Source: Promethearchaeota archaeon
Lineage (GTDB): Archaea > Asgardarchaeota > Lokiarchaeia > Sigyniarchaeales > SOKP01
Direction of reading: 5' to 3'
DNA length: 64,000 bases
Assembly (NCBI GenBank): GCA_011364925.1
Contig: RDOA01000013.1
Coordinates: 16,205-80,204, forward strand
Shown here: positions 25,457 to 34,323 of the stretch, in pieces
Layout of the letters: the number at the start of each line of letters is the position of its first letter
Position numbering within the stretch: the stretch's first letter is position 1
Program-made: the position numbers and the translations under genes
Notes under the pieces: model-generated
What the model was told of the DNA's origin: nothing
What the model saw: only the letters and a program-made list of their open reading frames with translations
The model's database searches: none

Positions 25457-27253
25457 TTAGGTTCTATCTCCATATTTCTCTTTCCAAATTGGATCGTTTA
25501 TTTGAAGCGCTCTCCTCTGAACTTTCCCAACAATATTCTTCGGTAAATCTCCTACTATTGCAATGTGTTGGGGAACTTTGTAATGAGCCATGTTATCCAA
25601 AGCCCACTCTTTGATTGATTTAGGAGACAAATCAGAATCCTCTCTAATTGAAACCCACGCTTTTATAACTTCTCCGTATTCATCGTTCGGTAAACCGGAC
25701 ACAGCTACTTCTAAAATATCAGGATGTTTCATTAGAAGTTCTTCAACTTCTTTTGGGAAGACTGAGAAACCTTTAAATTTAATGAGTTGTTTCTTACGAT
25801 CTCGTATTTCAATCGTACCATCCTCGTTCATAAATCCAATATCTCCCGTTAAAAGCCAAGTTTTTCCATCGTATTCAAGCAATGTATTCTTAGTTTCATC
25901 TAGCTGTTCTAAATACCCTTTCATTATCTGAGGACCGTGAACGCATATTTCTCCCGTATTTTCAACTCCAAACTTAGAATCATCAGGATTTCCTAGGCAT
26001 ATTGGACCCTTCGAAAAATCATCCGGATAAAAAATACCCCACTCAGTTCCTGGAAAAGGCATACCAATCACTCCTACCGGACTTTCACCAAACAAATTAC
26101 CAGCACTTACCGCGGGACTTGCTTCACTTAACCCGTACCCTTCGACAATCCTGCCCCCAGTATTCTCAATGAAAGCGTCTCGCACCTGTTTGTGTAAAGG
26201 ACCCGCGCTTGATATACACAGTTTTAGTTTTCCCATAACTCCAGGGTATCTTCTATTTAAATGTCTCATTTCAGCAAACTTGATAAACAAGATCTCAGCA
26301 CCCGCATAAATCAATCCTTCAGCACAAGGGAGTTTTTCTATAAGTTCGCATAACTCATCCTGAGACGGTGGAGTTGGAAACAGAATCATCCATCCTCCTA
26401 CTGCTATAGAAGTGTTCATAACAACAGTATGAGCAAAACTGTGAAATAACGGAAGAATTCCAATGTTTCCCATACCTGGCACTTCACCACCCAACCATAA
26501 CCTGCATTGTTCAGCATTGGAAACAACATTAAAATGTGTTAGTACTGCCGCTTTAGGTAAACCCGTGGAACCTCCTGTCATTATATAAGTAGCAGCATCA
26601 TTTTTAACATCTATCTTCACATTGAGATCTGAATCTCTTGGTTCCGTTTTCATTAAGTCTTTAAATTTAACTGCCCCCTCATAATCGCATTTACCTGTAG
26701 GTATTTTTTTTAGGAATTTTCCGAGAATTCTTTTAGTGCTGAACATTTGCGCTAAATCAACAAGATTAGTATACACGACTTTTTCAATTTTTGTGTTGTC
26801 AATAATTGGTTTTATGCTTGATTCGTATAACGAATCTAATACAATCAGCACTTTTGGTTTTATAATTTCGATTTGATGAAGGATCTCCATAGGTTGATAG
26901 TTTGGATTAATCCCGCTTGCGATCGCTCCTATTCTAGTTGTAGCGTAATATGCTACTACATATTGAATGCAATTTGGTAGGTGAATTGCGATAACATCTC
27001 CCTTCTTTATACCTAGATCAACTAGCGCTGTGGCAAACCTCTTCACATAATCTTGAAACAATTTATATGTTACCCATGTTCCGAGAAACCAAATTAAATT
27101 ATGATCTGGATATTTCTCAACTTGCTCGTCTAACATTTCATTTAACGATTTTTCTTCAAATTCTGCATTGTATGGTACATTTTCGGGCCACCATGTATGA
27201 AACCAACGCTTTTTCTCGTTCACGCGGAACGAACTGTCTATTTTAGGATGCAT
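25457..27253 (-). CDS. AMP-forming acyl-CoA synthetase, tandem paralogue
   Basis: About 598 residues, paralogous to the adjacent gene. Motifs: TGGSTGLPKAAVLTH, GYGLSEASP, LTGDIGFMNEDG, DRKKQLIKFKGFSVFP and a C-terminal VGKVQRR. The longer frame to 27298 is not needed: the ATG at 27253 aligns with the start of the paralogue and has AAAGGTTGA about ten bases upstream. It differs from its partner mainly in the substrate-binding region (middle third), so the two may act on different acids. Confidence 0.93.
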   Translation of the reverse strand: MHPKIDSSFRVNEKKRWFHTWWPENVPYNAEFEEKSLNEMLDEQVEKYPDHNLIWFLGTWVTYKLFQDYVKRFATALVDLGIKKGDVIAIHLPNCIQYVVAYYATTRIGAIASGINPNYQPMEILHQIEIIKPKVLIVLDSLYESSIKPIIDNTKIEKVVYTNLVDLAQMFSTKRILGKFLKKIPTGKCDYEGAVKFKDLMKTEPRDSDLNVKIDVKNDAATYIMTGGSTGLPKAAVLTHFNVVSNAEQCRLWLGGEVPGMGNIGILPLFHSFAHTVVMNTSIAVGGWMILFPTPPSQDELCELIEKLPCAEGLIYAGAEILFIKFAEMRHLNRRYPGVMGKLKLCISSAGPLHKQVRDAFIENTGGRIVEGYGLSEASPAVSAGNLFGESPVGVIGMPFPGTEWGIFYPDDFSKGPICLGNPDDSKFGVENTGEICVHGPQIMKGYLEQLDETKNTLLEYDGKTWLLTGDIGFMNEDGTIEIRDRKKQLIKFKGFSVFPKEVEELLMKHPDILEVAVSGLPNDEYGEVIKAWVSIREDSDLSPKSIKEWALDNMAHYKVPQHIAIVGDLPKNIVGKVQRRALQINDPIWKEKYGDRT

Positions 27254-27392
27254 TATGAAATCAACCTTTATTTTACAAAAGTGATTGTTAAAGATCATTT
27301 TGATAAGACTAAATATAAAATTATCCTAAAAGGTATAAACACTTGAAAAAATCGAAGGAAAAAAAAAATAAAATTAAATATATAGTTGAGAT

Positions 27393-29540
27393 TTAAAATC
27401 TCATATCTTTACGCCTTTTGATTAAAATGGTAGCAATACCAATTAAACCGACACCAGCGATTAAGAGGATCAAAGCCCAGAAACCTGTCGCTTCAAACAC
27501 CATGAAAACACTGAAAGTAGGATCGTGCCAAATTCCACTTCCATCTTCAAACATTGGGAAACATACAGCGTAAACCATTACGCTAAAAGAAATATTTAAC
27601 CCAATATCTGCAGCGAAAGCTTCTACTTCACCAGGTGTTCCTTCAAAAGTCTCGTGCGCTTGGGTCTCAGCTTCAAACAAAGCGACTGGTAAAATGCTTG
27701 TGGAAGCAGGTGCACTCGTCGAAGTTCCTTCTGGGCCATAAAGATAATCAGGACCAGCGATATCAACAAATGGGAGTTTATCTCGTATATTTTGAGGTAG
27801 GTAATTTCCGATCTTAAGCGAATGGGTTGTCTCATCGTAGTCATCTGCAGGATTTAAGGGATCGACTGGATTATCACCAATAGTATCGATTTTAAGGTGA
27901 AAATGCAAAACTGTCGAAACATATATGATAGCAAGATCTAAACCTGCAATAGGATTATTCGCACCTGGAGCTGTAGGTCCATTCCAAGGAGCGAAAAATT
28001 GATCCAACTTTACAGCTCCATGTAAAACAGGTACAGTACCGCCATCTGTAGTTGCAAGGTTTTCTTCTTTTGGTTCGAAAGTGAAACCAAAATGGATGTA
28101 AGCAAGAGATTCTGCAGTTGCTCCCAAATACGAATCTAACTCAACTCCAACTGGTACCGGAATTATTGTAGCGCGATCCAAAGTCAAACCCCATGAAATA
28201 CTATTACCATTTTTAGCTGGTTTAGCGAAATTGAAATCATCTACGCTTCCTAGTATCAATCTATGGGTTAATTCTGAACTACGAGGTATTTCTACTGGAT
28301 CTCCTTTATCATCATGCACAGGAACACCAAGATTGTCAGTCACTTGCGTATAATTAACAGATAACTTACCATCAGGAATAGGACCATTAGCAGTATCATT
28401 GTACAAGAATGCTCCTGTTAAGTGATGTGTGAATAAGAAGAATTCAATATCTAAACCTTGGAAAATTGCGGCAGGATTAACTGAATCTCCTTCCATTCCA
28501 TAATTCACTAAGTTTAATATCTCACCGACGTCAATGTGAATTTCAAAATTTTTAACCCATAACTGAAATAGATCGAATGTAAAAGATGTAAATTCCTTCC
28601 TCACATTAGCATCGACATCAAGTTCGGTTAACAACCACTCCATATAGCTATCATTTTTCCGTTCAGCTGTTTGATTCCAATAGGCTAATATAGCAGTTCC
28701 ATTTACCAATGAACTAACATCGAGGTCATTTCCATTAGCCATTTGCCAGTCGTTAGTTACCTTCCAGGTTTTGGATATAGAAAATCCGGCACTAGTTTTA
28801 ATCTCTAACTTTTGCCAAGTAATAGGATTTAAAACAAACAATTCGTCCCCAGTGAAGATATCGTTGATATGAATTAAAAACCAAGTAATTAATTCAACAC
28901 CTTCTTGAATTAATTCTTCTGGAATTCCTCCAAATTCAGATGGAGATGAAGTAGATGGGCTTGAAGAAAGGGGTACATTAATATATAGAGCAATTTTATT
29001 GAAAAAATTTATAATCTTTTTCACTGCATTAACAAAAGTACCGTCATGATCCCAGATTACTAAAGTGACTCCAGCTCCTAAGGTAAAATTAAATGCGTAT
29101 GAACCAGAAGTTGTCACCTCGCAATATGCGTATCCGTAGGTATTAGGATCATATACACCTTCATAATAATCATAAGGAAGCATATATGTATCTCTTTTAG
29201 GACTCGAGTAATCTTGCGTACCATTAATAGTTTTTTCGTAACTTGCACTTAAGGCATAAACACCAGGTAATATTTCCTTACCGCTAAAGTTAGTGAGTGT
29301 CTGCATAAACAACATTTCAAAAACGGTTGCTAAAACATTACCCCCGGGACCTAAACCCCTAAATATGCCTCCCATAATAGTTCCAAAACCCCCAATAAGA
29401 GAACTAGGATCTACTCCTCCTAATTGGTCGTAGGTATAATCGTTGTTGTAATCGTAACCCGTCGCCATAATCGGCGCGGCTGTAAAAGAAGCTACCATTA
29501 AAGTCATAACCATTAAGGCTTTAGTGCTTACTTTTTTCAT
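27393..29540 (-). CDS. Large surface protein, signal peptide and C-terminal membrane anchor
   Basis: A 715-residue protein of unknown family. Residues 1-26 are a typical signal peptide (KK, hydrophobic core, A-x-A-like end before GYDYNNDY). The body is rich in Asn, Thr, Gly, Asp and aromatic residues, with predicted beta structure and several N-x-S/T sites, as in archaeal cell-surface proteins. The C-terminus has one hydrophobic segment (WALILLIAGVGLIGIATILI) followed by KRRKDMRF, a stop-transfer anchor with a basic tail, similar to C-terminal sorting domains. A proline/threonine/serine-rich patch near residues 625-640 precedes the anchor region. It is likely an S-layer-associated or envelope protein. 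Monocistronic. Confidence 0.75.
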   Translation of the reverse strand: MKKVSTKALMVMTLMVASFTAAPIMATGYDYNNDYTYDQLGGVDPSSLIGGFGTIMGGIFRGLGPGGNVLATVFEMLFMQTLTNFSGKEILPGVYALSASYEKTINGTQDYSSPKRDTYMLPYDYYEGVYDPNTYGYAYCEVTTSGSYAFNFTLGAGVTLVIWDHDGTFVNAVKKIINFFNKIALYINVPLSSSPSTSSPSEFGGIPEELIQEGVELITWFLIHINDIFTGDELFVLNPITWQKLEIKTSAGFSISKTWKVTNDWQMANGNDLDVSSLVNGTAILAYWNQTAERKNDSYMEWLLTELDVDANVRKEFTSFTFDLFQLWVKNFEIHIDVGEILNLVNYGMEGDSVNPAAIFQGLDIEFFLFTHHLTGAFLYNDTANGPIPDGKLSVNYTQVTDNLGVPVHDDKGDPVEIPRSSELTHRLILGSVDDFNFAKPAKNGNSISWGLTLDRATIIPVPVGVELDSYLGATAESLAYIHFGFTFEPKEENLATTDGGTVPVLHGAVKLDQFFAPWNGPTAPGANNPIAGLDLAIIYVSTVLHFHLKIDTIGDNPVDPLNPADDYDETTHSLKIGNYLPQNIRDKLPFVDIAGPDYLYGPEGTSTSAPASTSILPVALFEAETQAHETFEGTPGEVEAFAADIGLNISFSVMVYAVCFPMFEDGSGIWHDPTFSVFMVFEATGFWALILLIAGVGLIGIATILIKRRKDMRF

Positions 29541-29847
29541 TATTTTTGTTCACTCTTTTTTTTTTTAAAAATTAGTGCTTAAATCACAAATAAATTTTTT
29601 GTTTTTAATTGTTTATATTCTATTTCACTAGAAATTTTAAAATTATAGAATTAAGTAGAATAAATATAAAAAAAGTTCTCTTATTTGTATCTACTTATTT
29701 TTACTTTTATTATTTTTGATCTAGATTGATTGAGAATACTTATCTTAAGGATTATCTTTAATTTAATACTCTATTTATCTTATATAGTTTCATTTAATCG
29801 TTGAACATAAAAAAGCTACGACATAATATTGGTTTTATTTGAAAAAA
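29541..29847. other. AT-rich intergenic region
   Basis: This 307-base stretch between the surface-protein gene and the next membrane-protein gene is very A+T-rich. I see no credible ORF or RNA gene. It most likely holds the promoter and leader of the surface protein (its ATG is at 29540, read leftward). Several TATA-like strings are present, and none can be singled out. Confidence 0.5.
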
Positions 29848-30855
29848 TTAGTCTTCAATCGTAATAAAGGTATAAAACAAAACGAAGATGTATAACATTG
29901 CTGAAATTAATAAACTCCATGATCGCAATATCAAAGAGAATTCACCCGCTAATATTACGTTTGAACCGATAAATACAGCTGCAATGAGATAACCTACAAA
30001 ATAACTTTTAAAATTACCATATTTAGATTTACCTCTAACCATATTAACGATAAATGTAAATACCACGATTATCAGACCCGCAGTGTAAATCAAGCTTATG
30101 ATCGGAAAATTGTAAAAATCTAAGAGAAAAAAGATGACAAAAAGGAATACTTCCAGAACTTTAACTTGAACAAAACTTTTTTTTTGCGATGTATCTGTAA
30201 AGAGTTGTTCGTATTCGCTTATCCCTGAATTCGAAAATAGTATTATCAATGAACCTATTGCTAATGCTGTAAATAAAGAATAGGAAATCATGTAAAGATA
30301 ATCAATTAACTTTAACCAAACATTATTCCATAGAAATAGGGGTAATTTTAAGAATTCGGGTATTATACTCACTGTGCAGAAAATGGGTACTATTGCTGCC
30401 ACCACCATTGCTATCTTAGTCAACAGCGATATTCGCGAGTCATCTTCCCAACTTTCTTTTTTAAAAGTTGTCAATCGCCACGCAAAAGAAGCAAAACTTA
30501 AAATAGAAATGAATGGTGTTATTAATGGAAATACGAAGATTAAGAGAATATATACCGCGTTAATGCCATAAAAGAATTTAAGCCTTGAAGGTACTACGCT
30601 AATTTTTTCATCAAACGAGTCCATGGTGTTAGCGAAGCGATTGGCAAATAAAATTAAAAAAAACAACCAAGAGACGCTAAATACCGTAGGGCAGAGAATC
30701 TTAATAATCCAAAAAGTTAAGACAGTATCTTCTGGTGAATACCATAAAGTAAAATCCACTAAAGAAAAGATTAAGAAGATGCTTACGGGTACTAATATAA
30801 TAGCAAGCAAGACAATTAAACGGGTAACTATAACGCCTTTAACTGTTTTTGACAT
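29848..30855 (-). CDS. Multi-span membrane protein, unknown
   Basis: A 335-residue protein with about nine or ten hydrophobic segments spread over its whole length and short charged loops. One loop around residues 210-220 carries polar residues (SEYEQLFTDTSQKKS). No known transporter motif, catalytic residue or signal could be identified. It lies between the surface protein and a zinc-ribbon membrane protein on the same strand, separated by more than 150 bases, so co-transcription is uncertain. Confidence 0.65.
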   Translation of the reverse strand: MSKTVKGVIVTRLIVLLAIILVPVSIFLIFSLVDFTLWYSPEDTVLTFWIIKILCPTVFSVSWLFFLILFANRFANTMDSFDEKISVVPSRLKFFYGINAVYILLIFVFPLITPFISILSFASFAWRLTTFKKESWEDDSRISLLTKIAMVVAAIVPIFCTVSIIPEFLKLPLFLWNNVWLKLIDYLYMISYSLFTALAIGSLIILFSNSGISEYEQLFTDTSQKKSFVQVKVLEVFLFVIFFLLDFYNFPIISLIYTAGLIIVVFTFIVNMVRGKSKYGNFKSYFVGYLIAAVFIGSNVILAGEFSLILRSWSLLISAMLYIFVLFYTFITIED

Positions 30856-31021
30856 TAGTTTGTTTTGGCTATAGGTTATTAATAATTATATATATAATGA
30901 TGATAAGGTATTTTAAAATCTCTGTTTTATGACTATTTTTTTTTAGATATTAAAAAAAATTTATAGATCTATATTATAAAAGAAAAAATAAAGATGTATA
31001 ATCACAATTTTAATACTATTG

Positions 31022-31759
31022 TTATAACTTCATTCCACAATTAGTACAAAAATCATTACCTGGTACCAGTTTTGCTCCGCAATTAGTGCAATGGGCGCCA
31101 TCTAGCGTAGGTTCTTCATCGTATTCAATCTTAGATTTCCCTTTCTTGGATTTCAGCTTACCACCCTCTCCTGTCGGTTTATATTTCAAAGCTCCTATAA
31201 ATCCTCCAAACACTGCGCCTACTAGGCAACCTTCTAAAATCGCTGTAGAAACTGCTAACACGTACGGTAAATCCGTTAAACCGGTTACAGCACCGTTAAT
31301 TAATCCTCCCAAAAGAGGTCCAACCACTGGTATCATGGGGAGCACGAAATATAGCACAAGGGCTATAATTAAATATCCTATTCCAATTGCCAAACATGTG
31401 CGAATGCCTTTTCCAGGGCTTTTCGCATTGATAGCGCATATTGCTGAACAAGCTATTATCCACGGTAAGGTTACTGATAAAAGCAACATTACATCATCAG
31501 GGCGATACATCAAACACCAATGAATTGGGAACATTAGTACTAAGAGTAATCCCATAAAAGCTCCAATTAAGAACCCTAATACAGTTCCAATACCAGGTAA
31601 AAGTGTACCTAAACCTAGTAGTAATTCATTTATATCCTCTAATAAACCACCGGATACTCTTGATGGCAAATCAAATGGTTCAAACATCATAAGGAGGGAT
31701 GCAAAAAACAGAAAGATCATTCCAACGATTCCCGTCCACACTACTCTTCCAAAACCCAA
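31022..31759 (-). CDS. Membrane protein with C-terminal zinc ribbon
   Basis: A 245-residue protein. Residues 10-190 hold about five or six glycine-rich hydrophobic segments. A charged linker (KLKSKKGKSK) follows. The last ~25 residues form a zinc ribbon: C-T-N-C-G-A-K-L then a short gap and C-T-N-C-G-M-K-L. This architecture, a membrane domain plus a cytosolic zinc-ribbon tail, is common in archaeal and bacterial proteins of unknown role. The start appears to be TTG. No function is assigned. Confidence 0.7.
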   Translation of the reverse strand: MGFGRVVWTGIVGMIFLFFASLLMMFEPFDLPSRVSGGLLEDINELLLGLGTLLPGIGTVLGFLIGAFMGLLLVLMFPIHWCLMYRPDDVMLLLSVTLPWIIACSAICAINAKSPGKGIRTCLAIGIGYLIIALVLYFVLPMIPVVGPLLGGLINGAVTGLTDLPYVLAVSTAILEGCLVGAVFGGFIGALKYKPTGEGGKLKSKKGKSKIEYDEEPTLDGAHCTNCGAKLVPGNDFCTNCGMKL

Positions 31760-32006
31760 AAGAAATATCCTCCAGTTCTAATTAATAAAATTTTAAACAT
31801 TAAAATTATACTTATCTTACTAATTCAGACATGATTCATATATTTAAAATTATGTTTTTAACAATTCTTTAGATTCTCTCTTTAATAACTACAATAAAAA
31901 ATGAGAGCGAGGAACGCTGTTTAAGGTTTTCTATGACTTCTATGTCTATAGCAATATAATTTCTTAGGATAATATAGAAATTTAAAGAAAAAAATTTGAA
32001 AAAAGA

Positions 32007-32702
32007 TTATTTTTGAATATTCGTAATTACTCCTTTATCCATTTTAATAATTTTACTAGCGTATGAAGATAAGGAACCTCTGTGGGTTACTACTATTATT
32101 GTTGTTTCCATATCCTTATTGATTTTCTTAAGAAGGTCCATAACTTGTTTTTCTGATTCAGGATCAAGATTTCCCGTTGGTTCATCGGCTAAAATTACTC
32201 TCGGACGATGGATGATAGCCCTTGCAAGACCACACCTTTGTTTTTCACCACCAGACATTTGCACTGGGTAATGATCTTTTCTTTCGAGTAAGTTCACATC
32301 TCTCAGTGCCGCTATTGCTCTGTTTTCTATCTCTTTTTCTCTTAGAACGGTCGGCCATAACAAAGCCTCTATGTTCTCAATAGCAGTCAAAGTTGGAATT
32401 AGATTAAAATCTTGAAATACGAATCCTATTTTTTGTCTTCTCAGCTTACTCAATCTCGCTTCTTGAGCTCTGGCAATATTTTCTCCGTCAAATATTATTT
32501 TCCCTGAATCTGGTAAGTCGATACCGCTAAGCACGTTAAGAAGGGTACTTTTTCCGCAACCTGTGGGACCTTGTACTAACACAAATTCTCCAGATTTAAT
32601 CGTTAGGTTAATATCACCTAACGCTCGAATAATAGCACCTGCTCTTCTGTATTCCTTATTTACATCGATAGCCTCAATCATAGTATCTTTATCTACTGGC
32701 AT
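32007..32702 (-). CDS. ABC transporter ATP-binding protein (LolD/MacB type)
   Basis: A 231-residue ATPase with Walker A GPTGCGKST, Q-loop region FVFQDFNLIPTLTA, signature QMSGGEKQRCGLARA, Walker B RVILADEPTGNLD and the switch His in VVTHRG. The NLIPTLTAIENIE stretch and the size are those of the MacB/LolD/FtsE subgroup, which pairs with FtsX-type permeases. The permease gene ends 12 bases upstream on the same strand, so they form one operon and probably one transporter. Confidence 0.94.
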   Translation of the reverse strand: MPVDKDTMIEAIDVNKEYRRAGAIIRALGDINLTIKSGEFVLVQGPTGCGKSTLLNVLSGIDLPDSGKIIFDGENIARAQEARLSKLRRQKIGFVFQDFNLIPTLTAIENIEALLWPTVLREKEIENRAIAALRDVNLLERKDHYPVQMSGGEKQRCGLARAIIHRPRVILADEPTGNLDPESEKQVMDLLKKINKDMETTIIVVTHRGSLSSYASKIIKMDKGVITNIQK

Positions 32703-32714
32703 ATTCTTCCCTTC

Positions 32715-33290
32715 TTATTCACCTACTCTTTTTAATGCAATAATTGGCCTGACTTTCAAAACTTTTCTATTTGCTAAAAGAATCGCAATAATTTGAAAGG
32801 TTAGAAAAATTAAAAAAGTCGCAAAAACCGGCAAAAGGCTGACTAAAGGTAATATCAACGGAGAGATCATATAACCGGGGTTGAGTTCAGCAGTTGCAGC
32901 TTCAAGATAACCCACAATAGCTGCGTAATGGAATAGAACTTCAATCACTATTATAAAACCAATTATAGTTGTGAACAAAATGAATCCAGAGATTAAGGAG
33001 TTAAGGTCTCTATTCGTCCATCCGATGCATTTCAATGTTGCAATTGTTTTAGAATTGCGTCTAACTATTATCCAAGAATATAATAATGACAAAAATATAC
33101 CCACACCTAGAGCAATAAAAAAACTAGTGCTCGCAATACCAGAACCCGGTTGAGCCAAAACTAACTTAATTGAATAACTCGTCCAAAATATCAATATAGT
33201 GTACATTAAACAAAATACAGTAAATTGCTTTTTCTCCCGTAATACCATTAAAATTGATTTCTTAAACAATCTAAAAGCCACAAAATTCAC
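32715..33290 (-). CDS. Short FtsX-like permease
   Basis: A 191-residue membrane protein with about four hydrophobic segments. The cytosolic loop RRNSKTIATLKCIGWTNRDL and the final LLANRKVLKVRPIIALKRVGE are typical of the FtsX permease domain. The large extracytoplasmic domain normally placed between the first and second segments of MacB/LolE proteins is missing, so the protein is a minimal unit. It starts with GTG at 33290. It directly precedes the ATPase gene. A dimer of this subunit would be needed to form the pore. Confidence 0.8.
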   Translation of the reverse strand: MNFVAFRLFKKSILMVLREKKQFTVFCLMYTILIFWTSYSIKLVLAQPGSGIASTSFFIALGVGIFLSLLYSWIIVRRNSKTIATLKCIGWTNRDLNSLISGFILFTTIIGFIIVIEVLFHYAAIVGYLEAATAELNPGYMISPLILPLVSLLPVFATFLIFLTFQIIAILLANRKVLKVRPIIALKRVGE

Positions 33291-33323
33291 CGTTTAATAA
33301 AAATTAATTTTTTAAATAAATTC

Positions 33324-33332
33324 TTTTATAAG
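33324..33332 (+). promoter_or_regulatory. TATA-like element for the profilin-like gene
   Basis: TTTTATAAG at 33324-33332 lies about 38 bases before the ATG at 33370. It would place transcription start around 33350-33358 and give a short leader. The call is by sequence match only. Confidence 0.4.
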
Positions 33333-33369
33333 AAGATATAATAAAATCAGAATAAAAATTTTAGTAATA

Positions 33370-33774
33370 ATGTCAGCAGAAATTGAAGCTATTATTGATG
33401 AGTTGCTCTCTGAAGAACAAAATGTTTTTGGAGTTGCGATTATTAACAAATCTGGTTCTCTTCTTACACAAACTCAGAACTGGAACCTTAGCAACGATTT
33501 AGACCAGATTAACAAATTACTTAATACTCAGCTCGCTCTAGGGCAAAAAGGTATGTCAAGCATAACAATTCAAGGAATTAAATTCATGATGGTTGAAAAT
33601 ACTGAAGAAAGAAAGATTGGCACGAATATTACGGGTAAAGGGCACATTATTATTGCCCCGATTCCTATAGGCGGTACTGGTGCGTTAGTTTGCTACATTA
33701 ACCCCCAAGTCGGTCCCCGAGACGCTCTGTTTACCGTTCAATCTTACGCTTTAAAATTACAAAACTTAGTTTAA
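33370..33774 (+). CDS. Profilin-like protein (Asgard profilin candidate)
   Basis: A 134-residue protein with the full profilin pattern: an N-terminal helix (EAIIDELL), a strand GVAIINKSGSLLTQTQNW (compare A-x-I-G-x-D-G-S-V-W-A-Q-S), and a helix DLDQINKLL. Then come GMSSITIQGIKFMMV, K-I-G-T-N-I-T-G-K-G-H-I-I-I, and GGTGALVCYI with a closing helix ALFTVQSYALKL. Profilins bind actin monomers and regulate filament assembly. The similar roadblock/LC7 fold is the main alternative, but the GxG-rich hairpin before the last strand favours profilin. It is monocistronic, with a T-rich stretch after the stop at 33774. Confidence 0.72.
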   Translation: MSAEIEAIIDELLSEEQNVFGVAIINKSGSLLTQTQNWNLSNDLDQINKLLNTQLALGQKGMSSITIQGIKFMMVENTEERKIGTNITGKGHIIIAPIPIGGTGALVCYINPQVGPRDALFTVQSYALKLQNLV

Positions 33775-33897
33775 ATTTTTCTCCTTTTTTTAAATTGAAT
33801 TAGTTAGTATCTTCATTAGCCTTTTAAAAATAAGATTTAAATAACAAAATATAATCCATAAATTAATAAAAATTTATTTCATAAAAGAGGGATTGAA

Positions 33898-34266
33898 ATG
33901 CTAAATCAGTTGACCGTTATAGGGTTTTTAATAACTTATTTACCAACTATAGCGTTTCTTACATTCGATATAATCATATTAGTCTTTGGAATTCTTATAT
34001 TCAAAAAAAATTCTTATAGATACGGAATTCTTCTTATGTTTTCCTCCATTCTATCAATAGTCTACTATATACTCTACTTTTCTATTCAATATCCAGTGTT
34101 AATTTATCTGTTAGTTGACGATTTAGGCTTATCTTATAGTCTTGCTAGCATGATAATGATGATTTGGGGCGTTGTATTTACGATTTTAAACCTAACCAGT
34201 GCATTACTACTAGTCATTTCAGTTTATCTGATATACAAAACTCATAAAGTAGAAAGAAGTAGTTAA
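33898..34266 (+). CDS. Four-span membrane protein, unknown
   Basis: A 122-residue protein with four hydrophobic segments (about 5-25, 22-45, 45-65 and 85-115) and a short polar C-terminus KTHKVERSS. No motif is recognised. AGAGGG seven bases before the ATG is a good ribosome-binding site. It stands between the profilin-like gene and the convergent deacetylase gene. Function unknown. Confidence 0.6.
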   Translation: MLNQLTVIGFLITYLPTIAFLTFDIIILVFGILIFKKNSYRYGILLMFSSILSIVYYILYFSIQYPVLIYLLVDDLGLSYSLASMIMMIWGVVFTILNLTSALLLVISVYLIYKTHKVERSS

Positions 34267-34323
34267 AATCAATAACTTCAACAAAATTAAAAAAAATTTT
34301 TATTTTATTCTTTAATCAAATCG

